A DNA stretch of 13,151 bases, taken from an uncultured Clostridia bacterium (GTDB taxonomy: Bacteria > Bacillota > Clostridia > Lachnospirales > Lachnospiraceae). Where the stretch lies: positions 1 through 13,151 of the forward strand of contig CAMODY010000036.1 of the NCBI GenBank assembly GCA_946611595.1, written 5' to 3'. The stretch's first letter is position 1; every line of letters begins with the position of its first letter. Shown here piece after piece: positions 1 to 7,139 of the stretch. Below the pieces are notes generated by a model. That model was given only the letters and a program-made list of their open reading frames with translations. It was not told where the DNA came from and searched no databases. A program made the position numbers and the translations under genes.

Positions 1-1457
1 AGCGGATGTTCACTCTTTTTCTCGAGCGCATAGGCCAGCTCTAAGAGTTCTTCTTCTGCTACGCCCTCGGCAGGAACGATATCCGTAACCCTTGGTTCTC
101 CGTTTGTGATCGTTCCCGTTTTATCGAGTGCTATGATCTGCACATTTCCCGCCTCTTGAAGCGCTTCCGCATTTTTAAACAGGATACCGTTTTTGGCACC
201 CATGCCGTTGCCCACCATGATCGCAACCGGCGTAGCAAGACCCAAAGCGCAGGGGCAGCTTACAACCAGCACACAGATGCCTCTTGCAAGGGAAAAGCCA
301 ACGGTCCTTCCGATGACCAGCCAGACGATAATCGTAACAACAGCAATTGCGATCACTGCCGGAACAAAGATTCCCGAGATCTTATCTGCAAGCCTTGCAA
401 CCGGCGCCTTTGTTGCTGCAGCGTCCGATACCATTTGAATGATCTGCGAAAGTGTTGTATCTTCTCCAACTCTTGTAGCTTCGCATTTTAGGAAACCGGA
501 TTGGTTTAGTGTAGCTGACGAAACTTCATCTCCAACCGTTTTATCGACCGGAATGCTCTCTCCGGTAAGAGCAGCTTCATTGACTGCGCTTTCTCCTTCC
601 AGTACCCTTCCGTCAACCGGAATGTTTTCTCCAGGACGAACGACAAAAATATCGCCTTTATTCACATCATCAATGGAAACCGTAAGTTCCTCTCCATTCC
701 GGATCACATTTGCAGTCTTAGGAGCAAGGCTCATCAGGCTCTTTAGTGCATTTGTCGTTTTTCCTTTTGAGTAGGACTCCAGCATCTTTCCTACCGTGAT
801 CAAAGTTAAGATCATTGCTGCGGATTCAAAATAGAATTCCATCATATAATTTGAAACCGCTGCCGTATTTCCATCAAGCTGAGCCCTGGTCATTGCAAAA
901 AGCATAACGGTAGAATAGCCAAAGGCTGCAGAAGAACCAAGCGCGATCAGAGTATCCATATTCGGGGCTCCATGAAAGAGGCTCTTATATCCGCTGATAA
1001 AGAATTTCTGGTTGATCACCATGACAATCGCTGCAAGAAGGAGCTGCAAAAGGCCCATCGCAATATGGTTGCCTTCCATAAAAGCGGGAACCGGCCAGCC
1101 AAGCATCATATGCCCCATAGAAAAGTACATGAGGATCAGCAAAAAGATCAAAGAGACGATCAGCCTTTTCCTGAGCTTGGGTGTCTCATGATCTTTCAGG
1201 GCTTCTTCCTGCTGTGCAAGCTTTGCAAGTGAGCTTCCTTTTTTGACGTTCGCTCCATCATCCTGCAAAGAAGCTCCATAGCCGGCATCCGTTACCGCCT
1301 TAATGACATCTGCTGCTGACGCGCTTCCTTCGACTCCCATGGAGTTGGTTAATAAGCTGACGCTGCAGCTTGAAACGCCCGGTACTTTTGATACCGCCTT
1401 CTCCACTCTTGCCTGGCATGCCGCACAGGTCATGCCTGTAACTAAATACTTTTCCAT
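1..1457 (-). CDS. copA: CopA copper-exporting P1B-type ATPase (3' end outside window)
   Basis: Exports Cu(I) across the cytoplasmic membrane using ATP. The reading frame is open from ATG at 1457 to the left edge (485 codons plus 2 bases), so the ATP-binding C-terminal part is missing only because the window ends. Visible in order: an N-terminal heavy-metal-associated domain with GMTCAAC (Cys11, Cys14); membrane segments from about residue 98, including MYFSMGH; the actuator loop with LTGES; the metal-channel motif SCPCALGLATP (CPC at 401-403, bases 249-257); the phosphorylation motif DKTGT (Asp445, bases 111-125); and SEHP, the P1B-specific His-Pro, at the edge. AAAAAGGA lies about 12 bases before the ATG. 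The gene is 76 bases downstream of csoR and probably shares its copper-induced promoter. The CPC motif and the CsoR neighbour favour copper over zinc or cadmium. No separate copZ chaperone gene is present. Confidence 0.95.
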   Translation of the reverse strand, partial: MEKYLVTGMTCAACQARVEKAVSKVPGVSSCSVSLLTNSMGVEGSASAADVIKAVTDAGYGASLQDDGANVKKGSSLAKLAQQEEALKDHETPKLRKRLIVSLIFLLILMYFSMGHMMLGWPVPAFMEGNHIAMGLLQLLLAAIVMVINQKFFISGYKSLFHGAPNMDTLIALGSSAAFGYSTVMLFAMTRAQLDGNTAAVSNYMMEFYFESAAMILTLITVGKMLESYSKGKTTNALKSLMSLAPKTANVIRNGEELTVSIDDVNKGDIFVVRPGENIPVDGRVLEGESAVNEAALTGESIPVDKTVGDEVSSATLNQSGFLKCEATRVGEDTTLSQIIQMVSDAAATKAPVARLADKISGIFVPAVIAIAVVTIIVWLVIGRTVGFSLARGICVLVVSCPCALGLATPVAIMVGNGMGAKNGILFKNAEALQEAGNVQIIALDKTGTITNGEPRVTDIVPAEGVAEEELLELAYALEKKSEHP

Positions 1458-1533
1458 CTGTCTGTAGTTTCCTTTTTGTCTCTTCCTTCGAACATTTCGG
1501 AATGCTCTTTTCCAAAATGCGATCCGGAGCTTC

Positions 1534-1845
1534 TTACTTCATAAATTTCTGAAGTGTTTTTACAAGTTCGTCCAGTTTTTCTTCGCTGCCCTGTCTGACA
1601 TCATCTGCCACACAACTTTTAATATGGTTGCTTAGTAATACTTTGGTAAAACTGTTCAGTGCGCTGTTCGCCGCGGAGACCTGGTTTAGGATGTCAATGC
1701 AATAAGCATCTTTTTCAAGCATCCCCTTGATACCGCGGATCTGGCCTTCCACACGATTTAAGCGGTGGATCAAATCCTTAAGTTCTTTCTCATCACGCAC
1801 CTTTGTTCTGCAGCATGGACATTCTTTCTCATTTGTTTTATTCAT
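1534..1845 (-). CDS. csoR: CsoR-family copper-sensing repressor
   Basis: A small all-helical repressor of 103 residues that leaves DNA when it binds Cu(I). The Cu-binding pattern of CsoR is present: Cys49, His74 and Cys78, with the 25- and 4-residue spacings known from Mycobacterium CsoR (C36-H61-C65), and Tyr48 precedes the Cys. The helical core HRLNRVEGQIRGIKGML is typical of the CsoR/RcnR/FrmR family. An N-terminal CPCC (Cys9, 11, 12) is an extra possible metal site. I place the start at ATG 1845 because GGAGAGGA lies directly upstream with good spacing. A longer frame from GTG 1872 would begin inside an operator and has no ribosome binding site. It heads the csoR-copA unit and is very likely autoregulated through the two palindromes upstream. 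Confidence 0.93.
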   Translation of the reverse strand: MNKTNEKECPCCRTKVRDEKELKDLIHRLNRVEGQIRGIKGMLEKDAYCIDILNQVSAANSALNSFTKVLLSNHIKSCVADDVRQGSEEKLDELVKTLQKFMK

Positions 1846-1863
1846 GGTTTCCTCTCCCATCCT

Positions 1864-1880
1864 ATACCCCACCAGGGTAT
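1864..1880. promoter_or_regulatory. CsoR operator, leader copy
   Basis: The same inverted repeat ATACCC-N5-GGGTAT, 38 bases centre to centre from the upstream copy and downstream of the predicted transcription start. The duplication suggests cooperative or tighter repression. Confidence 0.8.
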
Positions 1881-1896
1881 TCTTCTTTCCATCAGA

Positions 1897-1925
1897 ACTA
1901 TATACCCACAGGGGGTATCTGTCAA
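1897..1925 (-). promoter_or_regulatory. Promoter of csoR-copA
   Basis: On the minus strand TTGACA (1920-1925) and TATAGT (1897-1902) are separated by exactly 17 bases, a near-consensus housekeeping promoter. The spacer contains a CsoR-type palindrome. Transcription should start near 1890, giving a leader of about 45 bases that contains a second operator. Confidence 0.88.
1902..1918. promoter_or_regulatory. CsoR operator, promoter-spacer copy
   Basis: Perfect inverted repeat ATACCC-N5-GGGTAT lying between the -35 and -10 boxes of csoR. This matches the GC-centred palindromes bound by CsoR repressors of type-2 spacing. Binding here would directly block RNA polymerase. Confidence 0.85.
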
Positions 1926-1932
1926 GTGTATG

Positions 1933-1963
1933 AAAAAGCCTTGCGCACTCTCATGCACAAGGC
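1933..1963 (-). terminator. Rho-independent terminator of the AOR/GNAT operon
   Basis: On the minus strand a 10-bp stem (1954-1963 with 1938-1947, GCCTTGTGCA against TGCGCAAGGC, one G-T pair) with a six-base loop is followed by five T (1933-1937). It lies 28 bases after the stop of the GNAT gene and just before the csoR promoter, so it insulates the copper unit. Confidence 0.85.
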
Positions 1964-1991
1964 CTTCTTATCATTCATCATTTATTTTTCA

Positions 1992-3128
1992 TTAGACCAG
2001 TTCTTTTACATAGCACCTGCGTCTTTTATGCTGCGTGGTATCAAATTGTCTCCATTGGCTTAAGACCTTTGAATTTGTCTCAAGCTGAGGGCCGGTCTCG
2101 GCATACTCAATGTGGTTTTTGATACAGCTTTTCATCATATGCTCCATGATAATGGCATTCACGCCCTTACTCTGAAGTTCCGGTTTTACGGCGATGAGCA
2201 AAAGATCTACCGCATTGTTTTTGTGAAGCGCTTTCAGAACTCTGATCCATCCGATTGGGAAAAGCTTTCCGTTACTCTTTTTCATTGCATCTGCGACAGA
2301 CGGACAGCAGACTCCAAAGCCTGCGAGGTCTTCCTTCTCATCAAGCACCAGGCAGCAATAATCCGGGTTGATCAAAGGGATAAACTTATCCGCATACTTT
2401 TCGATCTGCTCTTTCGAAAGATTGACGGTGCCGTAAAGCTGTGCATAGGCGATATTGACCAGTTCAAAAAACTTTGCGATATACGGCTTATAGTTGGAGC
2501 GCTTACGCATATCCGCTTTATGGTAATTTCCGCGTTTCGTGACCATGGCCGATAAAGTGGTCAGTTTTTCATAGATCGGATCGCTTTCTTTCGGAATCTG
2601 GATTTTATATTCCACCCAGTCTGTATCCTTAACGAAGCCGAGCCTTTTCATATGCTCGTTGTAATAAGGCGGATTATAGTAGGTGATGAACATATTCCGC
2701 TGATCATATCCTTCCACCAGCATGCCTTCCCTGTCCATATCAGAAAAGCCTAAAGGACCATGCAGTTCTGTGCAGCCTTTTTCCTTCGCCCAGTTTTCAA
2801 CTTTCTCAAATAGAGCATCCGATACTTCCGGATCATCAATAAAGTCCACTTGAGAAAAGCGCATGCGATTCGTTCCCCATTTTTCATTGGAACGATGGCT
2901 TAAGATCGCGCCAATTCGTCCTACGATCTTCCCATCTCTATACGCCAGAAAAGCCCGGGCCTCGCAATAGGCAAATGCCGGGTTTTTCTGCGGATCCCAG
3001 TCCGCTAAATCGTCCCCATAAAAGGACGGAACAAACTGAGGTACATCTTTATACATTTCATTCGGAACGGTAACAAATTTCCGAAGCTGTGCTTTTGTTT
3101 TTACTTCAATGAGTTCAAGTCTTCCCAT
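1992..3128 (-). CDS. GNAT-like N-acyltransferase of unknown substrate
   Basis: A 378-residue soluble protein with the look of the Acyl-CoA N-acyltransferase (GNAT) superfamily, possibly two GNAT-like halves. The first half contains ARAFLAYRDGKIVGRIGAIL (about 57-76), a strand-turn-strand typical of the GNAT core. The second has VDLLLIAVKPELQSKGVNA (about 308-326), resembling the acetyl-CoA pyrophosphate loop. Proteins of this length and style are widespread in anaerobes and usually annotated only as hypothetical or GNAT. No signal peptide or membrane segment is seen. It lies 55 bases downstream of the ferredoxin-ADH gene on the same strand and before a terminator, so it can be the last gene of that operon. 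It also has a promoter of its own that places transcription start on the ATG, and no Shine-Dalgarno is visible. A role in the aldehyde pathway is not supported by sequence. Confidence 0.75.
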   Translation of the reverse strand: MGRLELIEVKTKAQLRKFVTVPNEMYKDVPQFVPSFYGDDLADWDPQKNPAFAYCEARAFLAYRDGKIVGRIGAILSHRSNEKWGTNRMRFSQVDFIDDPEVSDALFEKVENWAKEKGCTELHGPLGFSDMDREGMLVEGYDQRNMFITYYNPPYYNEHMKRLGFVKDTDWVEYKIQIPKESDPIYEKLTTLSAMVTKRGNYHKADMRKRSNYKPYIAKFFELVNIAYAQLYGTVNLSKEQIEKYADKFIPLINPDYCCLVLDEKEDLAGFGVCCPSVADAMKKSNGKLFPIGWIRVLKALHKNNAVDLLLIAVKPELQSKGVNAIIMEHMMKSCIKNHIEYAETGPQLETNSKVLSQWRQFDTTQHKRRRCYVKELV

Positions 3129-3134
3129 GCCGTT

Positions 3135-3163
3135 ATTATGAAGCAGATTCTAAGATCTGACAA
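3135..3163 (-). promoter_or_regulatory. Putative promoter of the GNAT gene, leaderless
   Basis: On the minus strand TTGTCA (3158-3163) and CATAAT (3135-3140) are 17 bases apart. The seventh base after the -10 box is the A of the ATG at 3128, so the predicted transcript would have no 5' leader. This fits the absence of a Shine-Dalgarno in front of this gene. Confidence 0.5.
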
Positions 3164-3183
3164 GGTGTTAATTGACTCCGAAT

Positions 3184-4788
3184 TTACTTTCTGATAGAAG
3201 CTATAAATCTTGAGAAGTCATCATGCAGCCAGAGAACCGGGGTCGGATATAAAGGATTAGCTTCCTTCATCGCCCATTCAATGATCTGCTCTACATCTTC
3301 ATCTTTGATCTCTTCTACAAATTCCGGGATCTCCATTTCTTTTTTCAGATCTTCGATCCAGCGGATAAACTTCTCTGCCTTCTCAGCATCGTTCTTTCCT
3401 TCCATGCCGCAGACATCTGCAAGCTCTGCAAGACGCCTGTGCGCCGCAGATCCAAACTGACGCATTACGTGAGGAAGCAGGATTGACATTGCTTTTCCAT
3501 GAGGCACGCCATACAGACCGCCCAAGGTGTGTCCGACTGCATGAACATAACCGACACAGCCTCTGGTAAAGGCTCTTCCTGCAAAGAGGGCAGCTTTTTG
3601 CATGTTCTGACGAGCTTCCATATTGGAACCGTCATGATATGCCTTTAAAAGATTGTCATAGATCAGACGGACTGCTTCCTTGGAAAGATTATTTTCAATT
3701 TTCGTATTGTATTTATGATTGGTATAGGCTTCTACCGCGTGGCAAAGCGCATCCATACCGGTCGTTGCCGTAATAAACGGCGGAAGACCCGCGGTAAGTT
3801 CCGGATCCAAGATTGCATACTTCGGAAGGATCGCCGGGTCCATAATGGATGCCTTGTGATGGGTAGCTGAATCTGTGATAACAGCGGCCAGCGTCGTCTC
3901 CGATCCGGTTCCTGACGTTGTCGGGACCGCAAAGAACAGCGGAATCTTTTTCATGACTTTTAAAATACCCTGCATTTGAGCAACGCTTCTCTTTGGATGC
4001 GCTACTTTTGCACCGATTCCTTTTGCGCAGTCCATCGGCGAACCGCCGCCCATTGCAACTAAGGCCTGGCACCCGTTTTCACGGTAGATTCTAAAGCCTT
4101 CCTCTACATTATCACTTGTCGGGTTTGGACAAACATCGGAATAAACAGTATATGCGACACCCGCTGCATCCAAAGCATTGGTTAGTTTATCCACGAGTCC
4201 AAGTTTCACAAGTCCATTATCGGTTACAACGAGCACCTTGCCGGCACCCTTCTCCTTCAGCATTTCCGGCATCTTTGTGATCGAGCCCACGCCTTCAATA
4301 TACTCCGGCATACGATAGCCCATGAAATTCTGCGCGATCACCATGACTGCCTGGAAGATCTTACAATAAATCCTGTAGATCATGCGTCCCTCCTTCACTT
4401 GTTTCCTATCCTCATATTCCACATTAATTGCATTCTTTGGACATTTCTCTACACATTGTCCACAACGAAAGCATTTTTTCTGATCAATTGTAAAAGGTTC
4501 TTTGATCGTTCCATATGGTGCAGCTGCTTTACAGGTCTTTTGGCAGATCGAACATCCAATACAAAGATCCTGATCGATCGTGACCTTTTTGATCCGCTTC
4601 TGCTCTGCATCCGGAAAGATCGCTCCATTTGGACAGATGGCCTCACACTGGCCGCAGCCAACACAGGAGTTTCTATCGATCGTGTATTTCTGTTTCGTCT
4701 CATCAACCGGTTTCGGAACGCCGAAGAGACATTCATATGCACACGCGCCACATCCTACGCAGCGGTTGCTATCGATAATATATGCCAT
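3184..4788 (-). CDS. Polyferredoxin / iron-containing alcohol dehydrogenase fusion
   Basis: A 534-residue two-part protein. Residues 1-125 carry four complete CxxCxxCxxxC motifs (Cys 10/13/16/20, 42/45/48/52, 76/79/82/86, 106/109/112/116), enough for four [4Fe-4S] clusters, like the AorA subunit of bacterial AOR complexes. From Met136 on it is a full iron-type (group III) alcohol dehydrogenase of about 399 residues: GGGSPMD (247-253) for NAD(P), TSGTGSE, and the metal ligands Asp346, His350, His416 and His430, with the conserved His420. The likely reaction is aldehyde to alcohol with NAD(P)H, or the reverse. The fusion to an electron wire beside an AOR suggests an acid-aldehyde-alcohol relay. 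Start: AGGAGG at 4795-4800 lies six bases before ATG 4788; a TTG at 4794 is too close. The start is two bases after the stop of the MoaD-like gene, so translation is coupled. An internal Shine-Dalgarno precedes Met136. Confidence 0.92.
   Translation of the reverse strand: MAYIIDSNRCVGCGACAYECLFGVPKPVDETKQKYTIDRNSCVGCGQCEAICPNGAIFPDAEQKRIKKVTIDQDLCIGCSICQKTCKAAAPYGTIKEPFTIDQKKCFRCGQCVEKCPKNAINVEYEDRKQVKEGRMIYRIYCKIFQAVMVIAQNFMGYRMPEYIEGVGSITKMPEMLKEKGAGKVLVVTDNGLVKLGLVDKLTNALDAAGVAYTVYSDVCPNPTSDNVEEGFRIYRENGCQALVAMGGGSPMDCAKGIGAKVAHPKRSVAQMQGILKVMKKIPLFFAVPTTSGTGSETTLAAVITDSATHHKASIMDPAILPKYAILDPELTAGLPPFITATTGMDALCHAVEAYTNHKYNTKIENNLSKEAVRLIYDNLLKAYHDGSNMEARQNMQKAALFAGRAFTRGCVGYVHAVGHTLGGLYGVPHGKAMSILLPHVMRQFGSAAHRRLAELADVCGMEGKNDAEKAEKFIRWIEDLKKEMEIPEFVEEIKDEDVEQIIEWAMKEANPLYPTPVLWLHDDFSRFIASIRK
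4381..4395 (-). promoter_or_regulatory. Internal ribosome binding site before the ADH part
   Basis: On the minus strand AAGGAGG (4389-4395) stands five bases before an in-frame ATG (4381-4383) that begins the alcohol dehydrogenase half (Met136, MIYRIYCK), which resembles the native start of free-standing enzymes of this type. It could yield free alcohol dehydrogenase in addition to the fusion, or be a relic of once-separate genes. Confidence 0.6.
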
Positions 4789-4790
4789 AT

Positions 4791-5078
4791 TCAACCTCCT
4801 GACGCCGGAGATAAGAGCCAGATGTCATCTCCGTCCTTAAGTGCTTTGTTTTTCTTTGAACAGCGATCCCCGTTGATATAGACGATCGCATCTTTGAAGG
4901 AAAGTTTTTCCGGATGTTCCAAAGAAGGTTTCTCTTTTACATTTTCCTCATAGATCGCATCTACTTTCCGGTTCAAAAGAGCAAAGATGTCATCCAGCTT
5001 CGAAGCTTCGATTTCTTCCTTTGCAAGATGGGTATCCACACGGAGGACTCCATACAGGCGAACGGTTACCTTAGCCAT
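4791..5078 (-). CDS. MoaD/ThiS-like sulfur-carrier protein
   Basis: A 95-residue ubiquitin-fold protein ending in PASGG. The C-terminal Gly-Gly is what MoaD and ThiS need for adenylation and thiocarboxylation. The beginning (AKVTVRLYGVLR) and the stretch INGDR...LKDGDDIWLLSPASGG match the MoaD pattern. MoaD donates sulfur to the dithiolene of molybdopterin, which in AOR enzymes carries tungsten. MoaD-like genes are commonly found next to AOR genes, so a role in tungstopterin assembly for the neighbouring enzyme is likely. Its start overlaps the end of the AOR gene by 8 bases, with AAAGGAGG inside the AOR 3' end, and its stop is two bases before the ferredoxin-ADH start. No MoaE or MoeB gene is in the window, so a ThiS-like role remains a weaker alternative. 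Confidence 0.85.
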   Translation of the reverse strand: MAKVTVRLYGVLRVDTHLAKEEIEASKLDDIFALLNRKVDAIYEENVKEKPSLEHPEKLSFKDAIVYINGDRCSKKNKALKDGDDIWLLSPASGG

Positions 5079-7008
5079 TGCTCATCGCCTCCTTTACGAT
5101 TGCTTCATAGTAATCCGGATACAGCGCAACGCCAAAGCGCTTTAGCGTCTTATATTTCGGAATACCATCTTTCCAGCCTCTGCCTCTGTAGTAATCTTTC
5201 TTCAGCTTTTCAAGCGGCACTTTTGTTCTCGGATCATTCGGATCCTGCGCAACCTCCGTCAAACGTTTCGGAAGGACGTCTGCGCCGGCCTTCTGTCCCA
5301 AAATAATGTTGGCCATACGCTCCATGTTATAGCCATGTGAACCGACGGTTAAAGCCGTTCCCAATGTTGCCTTGAAATCACAAACATAATTGAGTGCATA
5401 GGTATGCTGGATCAGCGGGACATTTAGTTTTACTGCTTTTGTAAATTTATTCAAGAGATTGACGACAGGGCCAACATACGGAAAGACTTTCAAGATGGCC
5501 TTTGTTATCAGTGAATTCGGTTTTTCTATCAGGAAGGCCGGAAATACGGCATAACTGGTAAAGAGACAGGATCCGCAGGCGGAGATCGCTTCCATCAGAT
5601 TCTGGAACATGATCGTAAGCGCTGCTTTTCCATGCGGCGTTAAAGAATCCACGTCAAGACCCAGTCCTTCTACAACGACCATATAGCCGGCGTTTAAGTG
5701 ACAGCCACCACGGTTTGCGGTCGCATAGCCAAGTCCCTGTCCCACAGCACGTCTCGGCTCATAAGCTGCAAGTTCCATTCCTTTTGCATGAATTGCGAAG
5801 TCTTTTCCGCCAAACTTTTCGCTCATACGTTTTGTGCCGTTTGCAAGTTCATCCCCGATTCCTTCGCGGAATGCGATCTTTCTGAATGTTTCAGAGATAT
5901 TATCCGTCTTTCCAAACTTAAGTCCATTATCCCACATGCCTTTTTCATTTAATTCCATGGCAAAGGCGAGTGAACCGGCGGTAGAGATCGAATCCATTCC
6001 AAGTTCATCAAGTTCATAATTCCATTTAAGGACAAGCTCCATATTGTCATTTAAGATATTCGCACCTAAAAGACCCAGCGTTTCCAGTTCCGGTCCTTTC
6101 ACAACCTTATTATCCACGCGAACACTCCTTGCGCAGCGGATCACGCAGGTCGTGCAGGCAGAACTTGCTACCAGGTGATTTTCCGCAAGTTCTTCTCCGG
6201 AAACCGATTCAAACTTTTCAAAGCGGCCGGCACTGAAGTTTTTGGTCGCCAAGATTCCGTGCGCATGCATCGGAGCTACAAGCCCTGCAGTCCCAAGTTT
6301 TGGAAGCTGTCGTCCTGTAAGTGGATGTGTCTTTAAAGTCTTTGTCCATTTTTTATTAAATGGGATCAGTTTATCTGGGTAGGCGATTTGGACGGCCTTA
6401 CTTCCCTTAACAGTCACCGCTTTCAGATTCTTATCTCCAAAGACAGCACCTACGCCGCCTCGTCCCGAAGTCCGCTCTCCACTGAAGACGCAGGAATACA
6501 AAACTTTATGTTCTCCGGCAGGACCGATCACAAGCTTATCGGTATCGTCTGGAAGCATTTCCTGTGTTTCAGAGATCAGTTTCCCCCAAAGAGGCGCTGC
6601 ATCTTCAAAGCTCACCTCATCTTCCGTGATATGAACGGAAACAGGAGATGAGGCTCTTCCTGAAATGATCAGGGCATCAAAACCAGCTCTCTTTAAGGAA
6701 AGTCCGAAGTTTCCGCCGCAGTTGGAAGATGTAATGATATTGGTCAGTGGGGAAATAGTAGAAATATTAAAGCGGGAGGTATTGGGACATCCGGATCCTG
6801 TTAAAGGACCGGTTGTAACTACGATCCAGTTGTCTTCATCAAACGCTTTCATGCCCGGATGAATATGCTGGAAGAGAATGTCGGCTGCCATGATCTTGCC
6901 GCCAATCGTTCTTCTCCTGTCCTCATCCGTCCAAGGAAAAAGTTCATGCGTCCGCGTTGACAGATCGATCTTCAATACCTTTCCCATGTAACCTTTTAAG
7001 ACAGACAT
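5071..7008 (-). CDS. aor: Tungsten-dependent aldehyde:ferredoxin oxidoreductase (AOR family)
   Basis: A 645-residue enzyme that oxidises aldehydes to carboxylic acids, or reduces acids with low-potential ferredoxin, at a tungsten bis-pterin centre. Seen: the N-terminal domain with GGK (37-39); the pterin-binding stretch TGPLTGSGCPNTSRF followed by SPLTNI (66-91); RGGVGAVFGDKNLKAV (183-198); Cys285, Cys288, Cys292 and a late Cys481 in SACGSCLFT for one [4Fe-4S] cluster; GPELETLGLLG (305-315); and the second pterin region AYEPRRAVGQGLGYATANRG with GLDVDSL (415-455). Family members are usually about 600-620 residues. The extra length may lie around 485-540, a hydrophobic stretch after the last cluster Cys. 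Start: AGGAGG at 7015-7020, a few bases before ATG 7008. It is the first gene of an operon with the MoaD-like and polyferredoxin-ADH genes. The exact aldehyde cannot be told from sequence. Confidence 0.95.
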   Translation of the reverse strand: MSVLKGYMGKVLKIDLSTRTHELFPWTDEDRRRTIGGKIMAADILFQHIHPGMKAFDEDNWIVVTTGPLTGSGCPNTSRFNISTISPLTNIITSSNCGGNFGLSLKRAGFDALIISGRASSPVSVHITEDEVSFEDAAPLWGKLISETQEMLPDDTDKLVIGPAGEHKVLYSCVFSGERTSGRGGVGAVFGDKNLKAVTVKGSKAVQIAYPDKLIPFNKKWTKTLKTHPLTGRQLPKLGTAGLVAPMHAHGILATKNFSAGRFEKFESVSGEELAENHLVASSACTTCVIRCARSVRVDNKVVKGPELETLGLLGANILNDNMELVLKWNYELDELGMDSISTAGSLAFAMELNEKGMWDNGLKFGKTDNISETFRKIAFREGIGDELANGTKRMSEKFGGKDFAIHAKGMELAAYEPRRAVGQGLGYATANRGGCHLNAGYMVVVEGLGLDVDSLTPHGKAALTIMFQNLMEAISACGSCLFTSYAVFPAFLIEKPNSLITKAILKVFPYVGPVVNLLNKFTKAVKLNVPLIQHTYALNYVCDFKATLGTALTVGSHGYNMERMANIILGQKAGADVLPKRLTEVAQDPNDPRTKVPLEKLKKDYYRGRGWKDGIPKYKTLKRFGVALYPDYYEAIVKEAMSNG

Positions 7009-7033
7009 AACATACCTCCTATCCTATGTCCGC

Positions 7034-7042
7034 ATTATACCA
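7034..7042 (-). promoter_or_regulatory. Extended -10 promoter of the AOR operon
   Basis: On the minus strand TGGTATAAT forms an extended -10 element (TATAAT at 7034-7039, TGn at 7040-7042). No good -35 box is found at 16-18 bases. Transcription would start near 7027, giving a leader of about 19 bases that contains the AGGAGG site of the AOR gene. Confidence 0.65.
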
Positions 7043-7079
7043 CCTGTCATTGAATCTTGTATAAAAAAATGAACAATTA

Positions 7080-7090
7080 TAGAGACTCTA
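7080..7090. promoter_or_regulatory. Palindrome in the divergent control region
   Basis: TAGAGACTCTA is a perfect 11-base palindrome between the divergent AOR and FAD-oxidoreductase promoters. It covers the place where the -35 box of the plus-strand promoter should be (7082-7087), which is otherwise poor, so it is a candidate operator or activator site. Confidence 0.35.
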
Positions 7091-7104
7091 ATTTCAAGTT
7101 GCGG

Positions 7105-7110
7105 TATAAT
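7105..7110 (+). promoter_or_regulatory. -10 box of the FAD-oxidoreductase operon
   Basis: TATAAT ends 29 bases before the ATG at 7140. There is no recognisable -35 hexamer 16-18 bases upstream, which suggests a weak or activator-dependent promoter. The ribosome site is the AGGAAACAGGA just before the start. Confidence 0.5.
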
Positions 7111-7139
7111 GATTAAAAATCTTTTTTCAGGAAACAGGA

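Noticed and set aside
156..1232. Several plus-strand open frames across the left end
   Set aside because: They are the complement of copA, whose minus-strand frame is open without a break from 1457 to 1 and carries HMA, CPC and DKTGT motifs; I translated it through and saw no frameshift.
1490..1507. Small hairpin GAGCATT-CCGA-AATGTTC between csoR and copA
   Set aside because: No T run follows and the stem has a G-T pair; too weak for a terminator, and nothing else supports a function.
1300..1515. Minus-strand frame of 71 codons starting upstream of copA
   Set aside because: It overlaps the HMA domain of copA in another frame and has no recognisable protein features.
1846..1872. Longer csoR from GTG 1872
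   Set aside because: It would start inside a CsoR operator and lacks a ribosome site; ATG 1845 has GGAGAGGA in front of it.
4789..4794. TTG start at 4794 for the ferredoxin-ADH gene
   Set aside because: The AGGAGG directly abuts it, leaving no spacing; ATG 4788 has the right six-base gap.
7009..7139. Molybdenum/tungsten cofactor riboswitch before AOR
   Set aside because: The leader predicted from the -10 box is only about 19 bases, and no multi-stem structure is visible in the 131-base gap.
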